DNA of 42,097 nt, taken from assembly GCA_016933745.1 (NCBI GenBank), contig JAFGAK010000127.1, forward strand, positions 1-42,097, given 5' to 3'. The translations under genes and the position numbers were made by a program. This document shows positions 18,431 to 25,984 of this stretch, piece by piece. The notes beneath the pieces are model-generated. The model did no database searches, had not been told where the DNA came from, and was given only the letters and a program-made list of their open reading frames with translations. This DNA comes from Bacteroidales bacterium. GTDB lineage: Bacteria > Bacteroidota > Bacteroidia > Bacteroidales > UBA12170. The stretch's first letter is position 1; each line of letters starts with the position of its first letter.

Positions 18431-20719
18431 ATGGATAAGAAGTCGATTGAACATAACAGTATCCGCTACCACGTTAGTGGAGAATCCGTTTACATCCACG
18501 ATATGAAGTTGAGCGAGGACGCTTTAATTGGTTATCTGGTGTACAGTTCAAAAGCGCATGCAAAAATCGAGTCACTCAATTGTTTTCATGCAAAAGCAAT
18601 CAATGGCGTAGCCTGTGTGCTTACTTTTAAAGATATTCCGGGGACAAATCAAATGGGTCCCATTGCAAAAGACGAAGCTTGTTTAATAGAAGACGAAGTT
18701 AATTTCATTGGTGCGCCAATTGCTCTAATTGCTGCAAATACGATTGAAACGGCCATGAAAGCAGCTCAATTGATTGAAATAGAATATGAAGAACTTCCAG
18801 CAATTATACGTTTGGAAGATGCGATGGAACACGGCGAAGCTTTTCAAAAAGTGCGTAAAATAGAAAGAGGAAATTGGCAGGAAAGTATTGAAAATGCTCC
18901 GCACCAATTGATTGGCGATTTGTATTCGGGCGGACAAGAACATTGGTATCTTGAAACTCAAACAGCACTCGCAGTGCCAAGAGAAGGCAAAGAAATGTTG
19001 GTTTACAGCTCTTCGCAACATCCCGACGAAACACAAGCCATTGTTGCAAAGGTTTTAGGAATTTCGAAAAATTTGGTCGAAGTGGAAGTGAAGCGCATGG
19101 GAGGAGCATTTGGCGGAAAAGAAACGCAAGCCAATCACATTGCAGCTTGGACAGCCTTGCTTGCAAATTATACGCAAAAGCCGGTTGAAATGCATTTGAG
19201 CCGAGATATTGATCAGTTAATTACAGGGAAAAGACATCCGTTTTATTCTACTTACGAAGTGGGGTTTGATGCGGATGGGAAAATTTTAGGGCTCGATGTG
19301 TTTTTTAATTCCAATGGAGGATCAGCTTTGGATTTAAGCATGGCGATTCTTGAACGCGCTTTGTTTCATATCGATAATGCTTATTTTTTACCAAGTGTTC
19401 GCGTTCAGGGTTTGGTCTGGAAAACCAATCTTCCTTCCAATACTGCTTTTCGTGGTTTTGGCGGTCCACAAGGAATTGCTGTAATCGAAACAGTGATCGA
19501 TCGAATTGCTCGGAAACTAAAAAAAGATGCTGCTCAAGTTCGAAAACTGAATTTCTACAGCGATCAGCCCAACAATAAAACACCTTATGGACAAGAGGTT
19601 ATTTATAACCGTCTGCCTGCACTTTATGATCAGTTAATGCAAAGCAGTGATTATGATCATCGAAGAAAAGAAGTGAATACGTTCAATGCGAAAAATGAAT
19701 TTACGAAGCGAGGAATCGCAATGGTTCCTGTAAAATTTGGTATTTCATTTACAACTTCATTTTTAAATCAAGCGGGTGCATTGGTGCATATTTATCAAGA
19801 TGGGAGCCTTGCTGTGAATCATGGTGGAACCGAAATGGGACAAGGTTTGCATACGAAAATGAGACAAGTTGCTGCTGATACATTAGGAGTCGATATCAGC
19901 AAAGTAAACGTGACGGCAACCAATACTTCCAAAGTGCCAAATGCATCAGCCACTGCTGCTTCGTCGGGAACGGATTTAAATGGGATGGCCGTAAAAAATG
20001 CTTGCGATACTTTAAAGCAACGATTGAGTGATGCTTTCCGTCTTAAATTTCCAGAATCGAAAACCGAAATACATTTTTCTTCCAATAAAGTGTTCGACAA
20101 AAAATATGAAATCTCTTTTCCGGAGTTGGCTTTGTTTGCCTATTTACAGCAGATTAGTTTGAGTTCAACTGGATTTTACAAAACACCTGATATTCATTTC
20201 GATCGAGAAAAAGGGCAAGGCAAACCCTTTCATTATTTTGCTTTTGGCATATCGGTTTCAGAAGTAGAAATAGATGTTTTAACAGGAAAACATCGCATTT
20301 TGAGAACGGATATTTTGCACGATGTTGGAGACTCGATTAATCCACTGATAGATAAAGGTCAAGTAGAAGGCGCTTTTGTTCAGGGTTTGGGTTGGGTAAC
20401 TTCGGAGGAAATGAAATATTCCAAAGACGGAAATCTTTTAAATCATTCTCCTGATACGTATAAGATTCCTGCTGTTACAGATATTCCACACGATTTTAGA
20501 GTACACTTACTCGAAAATGCAGGCTATCCTGGCGTTATTAAAAAAAGCAAAGCTGTTGGAGAGCCTCCGTTTATTCATGGACTTTCGGTCTGGTTAGCCC
20601 TTAAAGATGCTGTGTCGGCAGTTGGAAATCATCATTGGGAACCTGTGTTTCATATTCCGGCCACGCATGAACATATTGCCTTGAGCTGCGAGAAAATCAG
20701 ACTTCAACAGGATAAATGA
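18431..20719 (+). CDS. xdhB: Xanthine dehydrogenase, molybdopterin-binding subunit (no partner subunit nearby)
   Basis: This 762-residue protein is the molybdenum-cofactor subunit of a xanthine dehydrogenase family enzyme, which hydroxylates purines. It carries the aldehyde-oxidase a/b hammerhead domain (about residues 15-125) and the molybdopterin-binding domain. Landmarks are GGQEHWYLE, MGGAFGGKE (Glu231), LERALFH (Arg309), AFRGFGGPQG, GTEMGQGLHTKM and AVGEPPF (Glu711, the general base). Glu231 and Arg309 are 78 residues apart, exactly as Glu802 and Arg880 in bovine xanthine oxidase. Aldehyde oxidases lack this pair, so xanthine or hypoxanthine is the likely substrate. The FAD/2Fe-2S subunit (xdhA) that normally precedes it is absent: sucB lies upstream and an FKBP gene downstream. 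Confidence 0.93.
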   Translation: MDKKSIEHNSIRYHVSGESVYIHDMKLSEDALIGYLVYSSKAHAKIESLNCFHAKAINGVACVLTFKDIPGTNQMGPIAKDEACLIEDEVNFIGAPIALIAANTIETAMKAAQLIEIEYEELPAIIRLEDAMEHGEAFQKVRKIERGNWQESIENAPHQLIGDLYSGGQEHWYLETQTALAVPREGKEMLVYSSSQHPDETQAIVAKVLGISKNLVEVEVKRMGGAFGGKETQANHIAAWTALLANYTQKPVEMHLSRDIDQLITGKRHPFYSTYEVGFDADGKILGLDVFFNSNGGSALDLSMAILERALFHIDNAYFLPSVRVQGLVWKTNLPSNTAFRGFGGPQGIAVIETVIDRIARKLKKDAAQVRKLNFYSDQPNNKTPYGQEVIYNRLPALYDQLMQSSDYDHRRKEVNTFNAKNEFTKRGIAMVPVKFGISFTTSFLNQAGALVHIYQDGSLAVNHGGTEMGQGLHTKMRQVAADTLGVDISKVNVTATNTSKVPNASATAASSGTDLNGMAVKNACDTLKQRLSDAFRLKFPESKTEIHFSSNKVFDKKYEISFPELALFAYLQQISLSSTGFYKTPDIHFDREKGQGKPFHYFAFGISVSEVEIDVLTGKHRILRTDILHDVGDSINPLIDKGQVEGAFVQGLGWVTSEEMKYSKDGNLLNHSPDTYKIPAVTDIPHDFRVHLLENAGYPGVIKKSKAVGEPPFIHGLSVWLALKDAVSAVGNHHWEPVFHIPATHEHIALSCEKIRLQQDK

Positions 20720-20740
20720 TCGCTTCCTGAGCTTTTTTAA

Positions 20741-20748
20741 TATCTTTG
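20741..20748 (+). promoter_or_regulatory. Candidate -7 promoter element before the FKBP leader
   Basis: TATCTTTG is a perfect TAnnTTTG element. Initiation about seven bases on would start the RNA near 20755, just before the structured leader at 20766. No TTTG is present at the usual -33 distance. Confidence 0.5.
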
Positions 20749-20765
20749 CATCCACAAAAAAACAA

Positions 20766-20848
20766 ATGAAAGGAGCCATGAGCGATCATCTCACATAGAT
20801 TAGGATGATGAACGGGGAGTTCCGTATGTTAACGGCTCTAGCTTTCAT
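20766..20848 (+). ncRNA. Predicted structured leader or small RNA (three-way junction)
   Basis: The RNA can close on itself. ATGAAAG (20766-20772) pairs with CTTTCAT (20842-20848), and GAGCC (20773-20777) pairs with GGCTC (20834-20838). Only TAG is bulged between the two on the right arm, giving 12 base pairs. Inside are two hairpins: ATCATC (20785-20790) with GATGAT (20804-20809), and ACGG (20812-20815) with CCGT (20822-20825). The second has a competing form, GAAC (20810-20813) with GTTC (20819-20822). The element lies between a candidate promoter and the FKBP lipoprotein gene (start 20888). I do not recognise it as any riboswitch class I can recall. It could be a cis-regulatory leader or a free small RNA. 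The pairing is seen in sequence; function is unknown. Confidence 0.5.
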
Positions 20849-20887
20849 GAGCTTTTGCGAACTAATTAAAAAACAAATTATAAACAG

Positions 20888-21337
20888 ATGAAAAAAAATA
20901 TTCTATTCTTATTTGCATTGGTATTTGGATTAATGGCTTGTAATAAGGAATCTGACTACGATGCACAACTTGAAATAGACAAAGCAATTATCGAACAATA
21001 TTTGAGTGATCACGATTTAACGGCTCAAGTAACAGCTTCTGGATTGTATTATATCATCAATAATCCGGGAACAGGAGTGCAACCAACGATTAGCTCCAAT
21101 GTTACTGTAAATTACACTGGAAAACTTACTACAGGTTTGGTTTTTGATAGCGGAACATCTAGTTTTCCTCTTTCCAATGTAATCAAAGGTTGGCAAGAAG
21201 GCATTCCATTGTTAAAGGCAGGTGGAACAGGAAAATTATTCATTCCTTCAGGTTTAGGTTATGGAACAACAGGAAGTGGCTCAATTCCTGCAAATACCGT
21301 ATTAATTTTTGATGTTTATCTTATAAGCGTTCAATAG
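20888..21337 (+). CDS. FKBP-type peptidyl-prolyl isomerase lipoprotein
   Basis: The 149-residue protein starts with a lipoprotein signal (MKKNILFLFALVFGLMAC, lipid-modified Cys18) and so is anchored on the periplasmic side of a membrane. The rest is one FKBP domain, which speeds cis-trans isomerisation of prolyl bonds in exported proteins. Landmarks are VNYTGKLTTGLVFDSG, FPLSNVIKGWQEGIPLLKAGG, LFIPSGLGYG and IPANTVLIFDVYLI. Among the ligand-pocket residues, Y, FD, VI, W and Y positions are all in place. The stop codon shares one base with the GTG start of the next gene, so the two are cotranslated. A long structured leader precedes it. Confidence 0.92.
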   Translation: MKKNILFLFALVFGLMACNKESDYDAQLEIDKAIIEQYLSDHDLTAQVTASGLYYIINNPGTGVQPTISSNVTVNYTGKLTTGLVFDSGTSSFPLSNVIKGWQEGIPLLKAGGTGKLFIPSGLGYGTTGSGSIPANTVLIFDVYLISVQ

Positions 21338-22887
21338 TGTTCCGAAGTCAGCTCCATAAAAATGTAGTTTGGCTAATCGTTTTTACTACACTGATTAGAG
21401 CTGTTCTAGCTTTCCTAATTGAATTGGGAAACGACGAAGTTTACTATTGGACTTACGCGCTTTTTCCCGATTGGAGTCATTTTGATCATCCTCCAATGGT
21501 GGGTTTTTTCATTCAGCTTTTTTCGCTTAACTTACTTTTTGATAGCGGATTTTTTATTCGTTTATCGTCCATTGTTTTTGCGGCGGTCAATACGTATTTG
21601 TTTTTTCATTTAGGAAAACAAATTAAAAATGAACGCACCGGTTGGTATGCAGCTTTGCTTTATACAGCTTCTATTTATACTTCCGTGATTGTGGGCATCT
21701 TTATTTTGCCCGATACACCACAAGTGTTTTTCTGGCTGATGAGTATATCCATTATGTTGGCCATTCTTCCTGAAAAAAATAGAGAAAAAGCAAGTGGAAA
21801 AAAAATGCTTTATCTGGGTTTAACCATTGGGTTTGCCATGCTTTCTAAATACACTTCGGTGTTTTTATGGTTAGGTGCAGGTTTGTATATTCTCTTTTAT
21901 AATCGAGAGTGGCTGAAAAGGTACGAACTGTATTTGGCAGCTTTGATTTCGCTTCTTCTGTTAATTCCGGTGATTTATTGGAATTTGCAAAACGATTTTA
22001 TCAGCTTTACTTTTCAAGGCGAAAGAGCCAATATTTTTAGCTCCAATATCCGCTTTGATTTGCTGGGAACCGAATTGGGAGGACAATTTTTTTACAACAA
22101 TCCTTTTGTTTTTGTTTTGACTTGGATTGCTGTTTGGAAGTCGCTGAGAACAAATAATTTTATGCCGAAGGAGAAGTTGCCCATATTACTATTTCTTTCG
22201 TTGCCACTATTGGCTACTTTTTTATTTGTTGCTTTATTCCGACAAACCTTGCCGCATTGGACAGGTCCTGCTTATTTATCCTTGATGTTAATTGCGGCGA
22301 CTTATCTTTCTAGTTTGGAATTGAAAAAAACGCATTGGGCTGTTAAATCGGCATTGATTTTACTTGCAACAATTTTTGTTTTAGCCATTGCGCAAATTAA
22401 TTTCGGACTTCTTTATTCGGCTAAATCAGTTCCAATAGATCCGACTTTGGATATGTTTGGATGGCGACAATTGAATAAAAAAATAGCTCCGCTTTTCGAA
22501 AACGACAGCCAAGCTGGAACCATGACTTCCGATGCCCCAATTCTTTCTTGGCGTTGGTTTCCGGCGGCTCATATCGATTTTTATATCGCACAACATAACC
22601 AGAAAGTGGTTAAAGCGATTGGCGGATTGGAACGCATCCATAAATACGCATGGATGAATAAGCAAAGAGGCAGTTTTGCTTTAGGAATGGATGCCTATTA
22701 TCTTACCTTTAGCAACGATTTTGAAGATCCAATGATCAAAATGATCCCTTATTTCGAAACAGTTCAAGCGCCAGACACCATTGCCATTGAGCGTGGTGGG
22801 GAAGTGGTAAAAGAAGCCTATCTATATCGCTTGAAGAACATGATCCGTATTCCTCAGAATGAGTTGGATTTAAAATTAACGCACTAA
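21337..22887 (+). CDS. Glycosyltransferase family 39 (PMT/ArnT-like) membrane protein
   Basis: This 516-residue polytopic protein belongs to the GT39/GT83 superfamily, which transfers sugars from polyprenyl-phosphate donors on the periplasmic face. The first loop holds the acidic motif GNDEVYYWTYALFPDWSHF, followed by DHPPMVGFFIQLF, typical of the family. About ten hydrophobic segments follow, and a soluble C-terminal part begins near residue 365. The acceptor (lipid A, protein or other glycan) is not evident. The start is a GTG whose first base is the last base of the FKBP stop. A role in glycosylating exported proteins folded with FKBP help is only speculation. Confidence 0.85.
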   Translation: MFRSQLHKNVVWLIVFTTLIRAVLAFLIELGNDEVYYWTYALFPDWSHFDHPPMVGFFIQLFSLNLLFDSGFFIRLSSIVFAAVNTYLFFHLGKQIKNERTGWYAALLYTASIYTSVIVGIFILPDTPQVFFWLMSISIMLAILPEKNREKASGKKMLYLGLTIGFAMLSKYTSVFLWLGAGLYILFYNREWLKRYELYLAALISLLLLIPVIYWNLQNDFISFTFQGERANIFSSNIRFDLLGTELGGQFFYNNPFVFVLTWIAVWKSLRTNNFMPKEKLPILLFLSLPLLATFLFVALFRQTLPHWTGPAYLSLMLIAATYLSSLELKKTHWAVKSALILLATIFVLAIAQINFGLLYSAKSVPIDPTLDMFGWRQLNKKIAPLFENDSQAGTMTSDAPILSWRWFPAAHIDFYIAQHNQKVVKAIGGLERIHKYAWMNKQRGSFALGMDAYYLTFSNDFEDPMIKMIPYFETVQAPDTIAIERGGEVVKEAYLYRLKNMIRIPQNELDLKLTH

Positions 22888-23428
22888 TTCTTTTTCTTCG
22901 CAAAACTTATTTTGTGGTTAATTCTCCATAAAACTCCGTAATGGATTGAATGTCGTTTGCAAAAAAAACAGATTTTTACCTGCTTTTCAAGTGCCGTTCA
23001 GGACGGAATTATACACTAGATTAATTCTAAATTTAATTTATAATAAACATTAAAACAGTTATTTAGTATTTCTGTTGAAAAAATATTGGTTTTTGAGGGT
23101 AATGTTTTTTGAAAAATGACCATTAATAAGGAAAGATAATTAATGCATAATAAATTTTTTAACATTGATCATAAAAAACGATACGCTTGATAAAAAGATG
23201 CAGGCGTTAATACATTGGATAATTTAAGAGTATGAAGAATAGACTATAATTGTAATAGTTATAGAAATATATCAAAATAAAAAGTCCTCCGTTTATAGAG
23301 GGAAAACAGATCGCTAAATAAATGTAAAACTAAAATCCTGCCTCTGTAATAGTCAAAAACAAACAGAGGGTTTTATTGCCAAAGTAATAAACCTCGCAGA
23401 TTTAAAATAAAGTTTATGAATTTAAAAA
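22888..23428 (+). other. AT-rich non-coding stretch with one terminator-like hairpin
   Basis: These 541 bases hold no ORF and are richer in A/T than their neighbours. Near the end CCTCTGT (23341-23347) pairs with ACAGAGG (23363-23369), followed by GTTTTATT. This may end transcription or sit in the leader of the lipoprotein gene. A weaker CCTC/GAGG pairing lies at 23286-23301. Nothing else is recognised. Confidence 0.45.
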
Positions 23429-24106
23429 ATGAAAAAATTTATATACTTCTTTATGGTTGTATTTCTATTTATTTCGTGTAATAAGAGAGAAAAAGACATC
23501 TCAGAAATTCGTATAGAAAGTGAAAATTTAAAATTAGAAAATTTACATGTAAAAAACATTTTTGATAAAAGTATAAACCCGTATGATAGCTACGGTATTA
23601 AAATGGAACAGGTTTACGCTGAAGTAAATAACAAATTATCCTTATTCAATAAAGGTGATAAGAAGAGCTACGATGAAGCTGTTCGGTGCATTTTAAATAA
23701 TAATACAAAGAACTTTTATCCTGCGATAAAAACTAAAAATTATTCTAGATTAGAAAGTAAACTATTTGCTGATTTTGTACGGGAAGTTAATCCTGAAAAT
23801 ATTAGTGAAATTTCTCTGAAGTATGAAGAATTAGTGTACAACAATATTAGCTTTTCACAGAATGAAAAAAGTCAGATTTTGCAAATTATTTCAAATCTGA
23901 AATTTAGTTTTTACTATTGTACTGTTTATTTTGCCCCTAATTTTAAATCTTGGGAGACAGATTTTATGGATTGTATGAGAAGTACAATGGAGGAAGTTTT
24001 CAAAGATGACGGGAATCCTATTCCGGAGATTGTTTTTATTATAAACATACCAATTTCTCTTTTAGAAAAGGAAGCTGAATGTGCTTGGTATGCTACATTT
24101 GGATAA
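23429..24106 (+). CDS. Hypothetical lipoprotein
   Basis: I do not recognise this 225-residue protein. It begins with a clear lipoprotein signal (MKKFIYFFMVVFLFISC, Cys17) followed by a charged segment (NKREKDISEIRIESENLKLENL), so it should be tethered in the periplasm or outer membrane. The rest is Lys/Asn/Glu-rich with predicted helices. It contains cysteines in the second half (VRCILNN, YYCTVYF, MDCMRST, AECAWYA), which could form disulfides. The sequence is more AT-rich than the flanking housekeeping genes, with many AAA, AAT and ATT codons. It is followed 14 bases later by a small membrane protein, probably in the same transcript. Confidence 0.75.
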   Translation: MKKFIYFFMVVFLFISCNKREKDISEIRIESENLKLENLHVKNIFDKSINPYDSYGIKMEQVYAEVNNKLSLFNKGDKKSYDEAVRCILNNNTKNFYPAIKTKNYSRLESKLFADFVREVNPENISEISLKYEELVYNNISFSQNEKSQILQIISNLKFSFYYCTVYFAPNFKSWETDFMDCMRSTMEEVFKDDGNPIPEIVFIINIPISLLEKEAECAWYATFG

Positions 24107-24120
24107 CTAAAATTAAGAAA

Positions 24121-24501
24121 ATGAAAAGTGAAATTATTTTGGCAGCAGTATTCTCCTTGGCGGTAATATTGTTTAAACTAAATGTTGAATATGTTTCGAT
24201 ACTTATTCAAATTTTAATTATTCCTGTGATTATCAGTTTAATCATTAATTTGAAAAATCATTTTTATTGGAATAAGAACCGATTACTTTCTCTCGCCTCA
24301 TTTTACTATAAAACGATCAGTTATGTAGCTGTACTTTTTATTGTTTTTGGTTATGCTGGAAAAAATGTTTTTTCCATTATTTCGATTGTTTCTATTGCAA
24401 TCTATTTAATTATCATGCTGCTAAAAAAGAATAATCAGGAAAGTTTAAATGCTTATATTTATTTGCAGATTACCGGGATATTCTATTTAATATTTCTGTA
24501 A
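24121..24501 (+). CDS. Small polytopic membrane protein of unknown function
   Basis: The protein has 126 residues from the ATG at 24121. An earlier in-frame ATG at 24079 would overlap the lipoprotein gene by 28 bases and adds an unlikely N-terminus. It consists almost entirely of four hydrophobic segments: about residues 3-18, 20-38, 57-76 and 79-98, with a possible fifth at the C-terminus. Short basic loops such as KNHFYWNKNR separate them. No family is recognised. The pairing with the upstream lipoprotein suggests a membrane-associated pair, and both sit in an AT-rich patch that may have been acquired. Confidence 0.65.
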   Translation: MKSEIILAAVFSLAVILFKLNVEYVSILIQILIIPVIISLIINLKNHFYWNKNRLLSLASFYYKTISYVAVLFIVFGYAGKNVFSIISIVSIAIYLIIMLLKKNNQESLNAYIYLQITGIFYLIFL

Positions 24502-24630
24502 TCATTACTGGATTTTGTATATGTGATATTTCTAAATCCGAAAAAATGAAAAATTAGCGGTATTGCTTTTACAGTTTGAGATGAAATAAAAAAACAAGGG
24601 TTTTACTTCAATTGAAACTTTCCCTGACAT

Positions 24631-24664
24631 AAAAAAAGCCCATCCACAAAAGTGAACAGGCTTT
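24631..24664 (-). terminator. Terminator of the thiolase operon
   Basis: On the minus strand AAAGCC (24664-24659) pairs with GGCTTT (24640-24635) and is followed by a run of seven T residues (24637-24631). It lies about 50 bases after the thiolase stop, beyond a second and longer inverted repeat. Confidence 0.7.
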
Positions 24665-24673
24665 AGGTTTTAT

Positions 24674-24706
24674 ACTCATACGATGACTTTAAGTCATCGT
24701 ATGAGT
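24674..24706. repeat. Perfect 16-bp inverted repeat between convergent genes
   Basis: ACTCATACGATGACTT (24674-24689) is followed, after one base, by its exact reverse complement (24691-24706). As RNA it would form a long hairpin with a short TTTAA-type loop. CGTTTTT follows on the plus strand, so it can end plus-strand transcripts coming from 24501. It lies ten bases past the thiolase stop on the other strand and probably acts in both directions. Confidence 0.85.
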
Positions 24707-24715
24707 CGTTTTTAA

Positions 24716-25966
24716 TTATTCTCCTTGTTTATAAATAATCGCATTGATGGTTACATCATCACCACCCATATTGATGGTCATGCCATAGGGTTTATCAGCT
24801 GATATTTTGATTTGAGCATCGCCCGCTTTTCCGGTTAGCTGCTGCCAGATTGTAACTGCTTGATGAACTCCAGTTCCTCCGGTTGGGTGTCCCCAACCAA
24901 TTAAACCTCCTGTAGTATTTATCGGTATAATGCCGTCGCGTTTGGTATGTCCTGCTGCCACAAAATCGCAACCTTCGCCTGGTTTTGCCAATCCCAAAGC
25001 CTCTACCGTTAGAATTCCTGCAATGGAAAAACAATCGTGCACTTCGATGGTGCCAATTTGGTCGATCGTTAATCCGGTATCAGCAAACACTTTTTGAATA
25101 GCCGTTTTTATGGCTTTTAATTCGGTTAATTCTGTTGGGTCTTCGGTAATATTTCTGATCACCTGAGCATAACCAACCACTTCAACAGCATCTTTCTTTG
25201 CAATCCCAATGCGTTTTAGTCCTTCTTCACTGGCAATAATAATTCCCGAAGCGGCATCCGAAACTTTGGAACAATCCATATAGTTCAAATGATCGACAAA
25301 TACTTTTCCGTTGGGTTCAGATTTATAAGAAAGTCCGTAAGGATCGGGATGCGTATTGTGATATTCCTGAGCAGTCGGGTCTAAACGTGCATTTTCTATC
25401 GCGTTAGCATACCACTGTGCCATTCCTTTTCTGGCTCTATCGCGATCGTATTTTTCGAAATAAGCTCCGGCACGGTCGCTAAACTGTCCGGGGAAGAAAT
25501 AAGCATGTCCTTTTTTTCGGTTTTTGAACCAACCCGCATAAGCTAAAATATCTGCACCATAAATGGCTTTTACGGTATTTTGAACTTCTGCTCCCATACT
25601 CAAAACTACTTCGGCTGATTCTGCTAAAACAGATTTAATTCCGCTTACCAGCGATAAAGAACCTGAACCACAAGCGCCTTCTACACTGGTTGCTGGTTTA
25701 AATTCTAACTCTTTATCAATCATTGGGAAAAATCCCGGTAGGTTTCCTTGGTGATTAAAATGAGCTGCCATAAAGTTTCCAAGCACACTCTCGTCAACAC
25801 TTTTTGCTCCACCTTCAATTTGTTGGAGAACGCCTTGTCCGGCTTCTACCAAATATTCTTCTAACCCTGGACGTTCTTTTCTTGGATTAAATTCTTTCCG
25901 TCCGGTACCCAAAGAAATGGTATTGTATCCGGCGGTCATATATATTTTTCTTCTTAAATTTTTCAT
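24716..25966 (-). CDS. Thiolase (SCP-x type acetyl-CoA acyltransferase)
   Basis: This 416-residue thiolase-fold enzyme should cleave 3-ketoacyl-CoA with CoA in the last beta-oxidation step. The nucleophile is Cys99 in EGACGSGS. The other catalytic elements are HDCFSIAG, which replaces the NEAF loop of classic thiolases, and GWGHPTGGTG. Those two features place it in the SCP2-thiolase-like branch, whose members act on unusual or branched acyl-CoAs or work with partner subunits. An alternative start at Met10 (25939) is possible. The gene starts 19 bases after the 3-hydroxyacyl-CoA dehydrogenase stop and is last in the operon. Confidence 0.88.
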   Translation of the reverse strand: MKNLRRKIYMTAGYNTISLGTGRKEFNPRKERPGLEEYLVEAGQGVLQQIEGGAKSVDESVLGNFMAAHFNHQGNLPGFFPMIDKELEFKPATSVEGACGSGSLSLVSGIKSVLAESAEVVLSMGAEVQNTVKAIYGADILAYAGWFKNRKKGHAYFFPGQFSDRAGAYFEKYDRDRARKGMAQWYANAIENARLDPTAQEYHNTHPDPYGLSYKSEPNGKVFVDHLNYMDCSKVSDAASGIIIASEEGLKRIGIAKKDAVEVVGYAQVIRNITEDPTELTELKAIKTAIQKVFADTGLTIDQIGTIEVHDCFSIAGILTVEALGLAKPGEGCDFVAAGHTKRDGIIPINTTGGLIGWGHPTGGTGVHQAVTIWQQLTGKAGDAQIKISADKPYGMTINMGGDDVTINAIIYKQGE

Positions 25967-25984
25967 GATTTTCGTTTTGTAGAA

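Noticed and set aside
20766-20848. A tRNA gene suggested by the 7-bp closing stem
   Set aside because: There is no T-arm consensus, the arm lengths do not fit and no anticodon arm is formed. The fold is a three-way junction instead.
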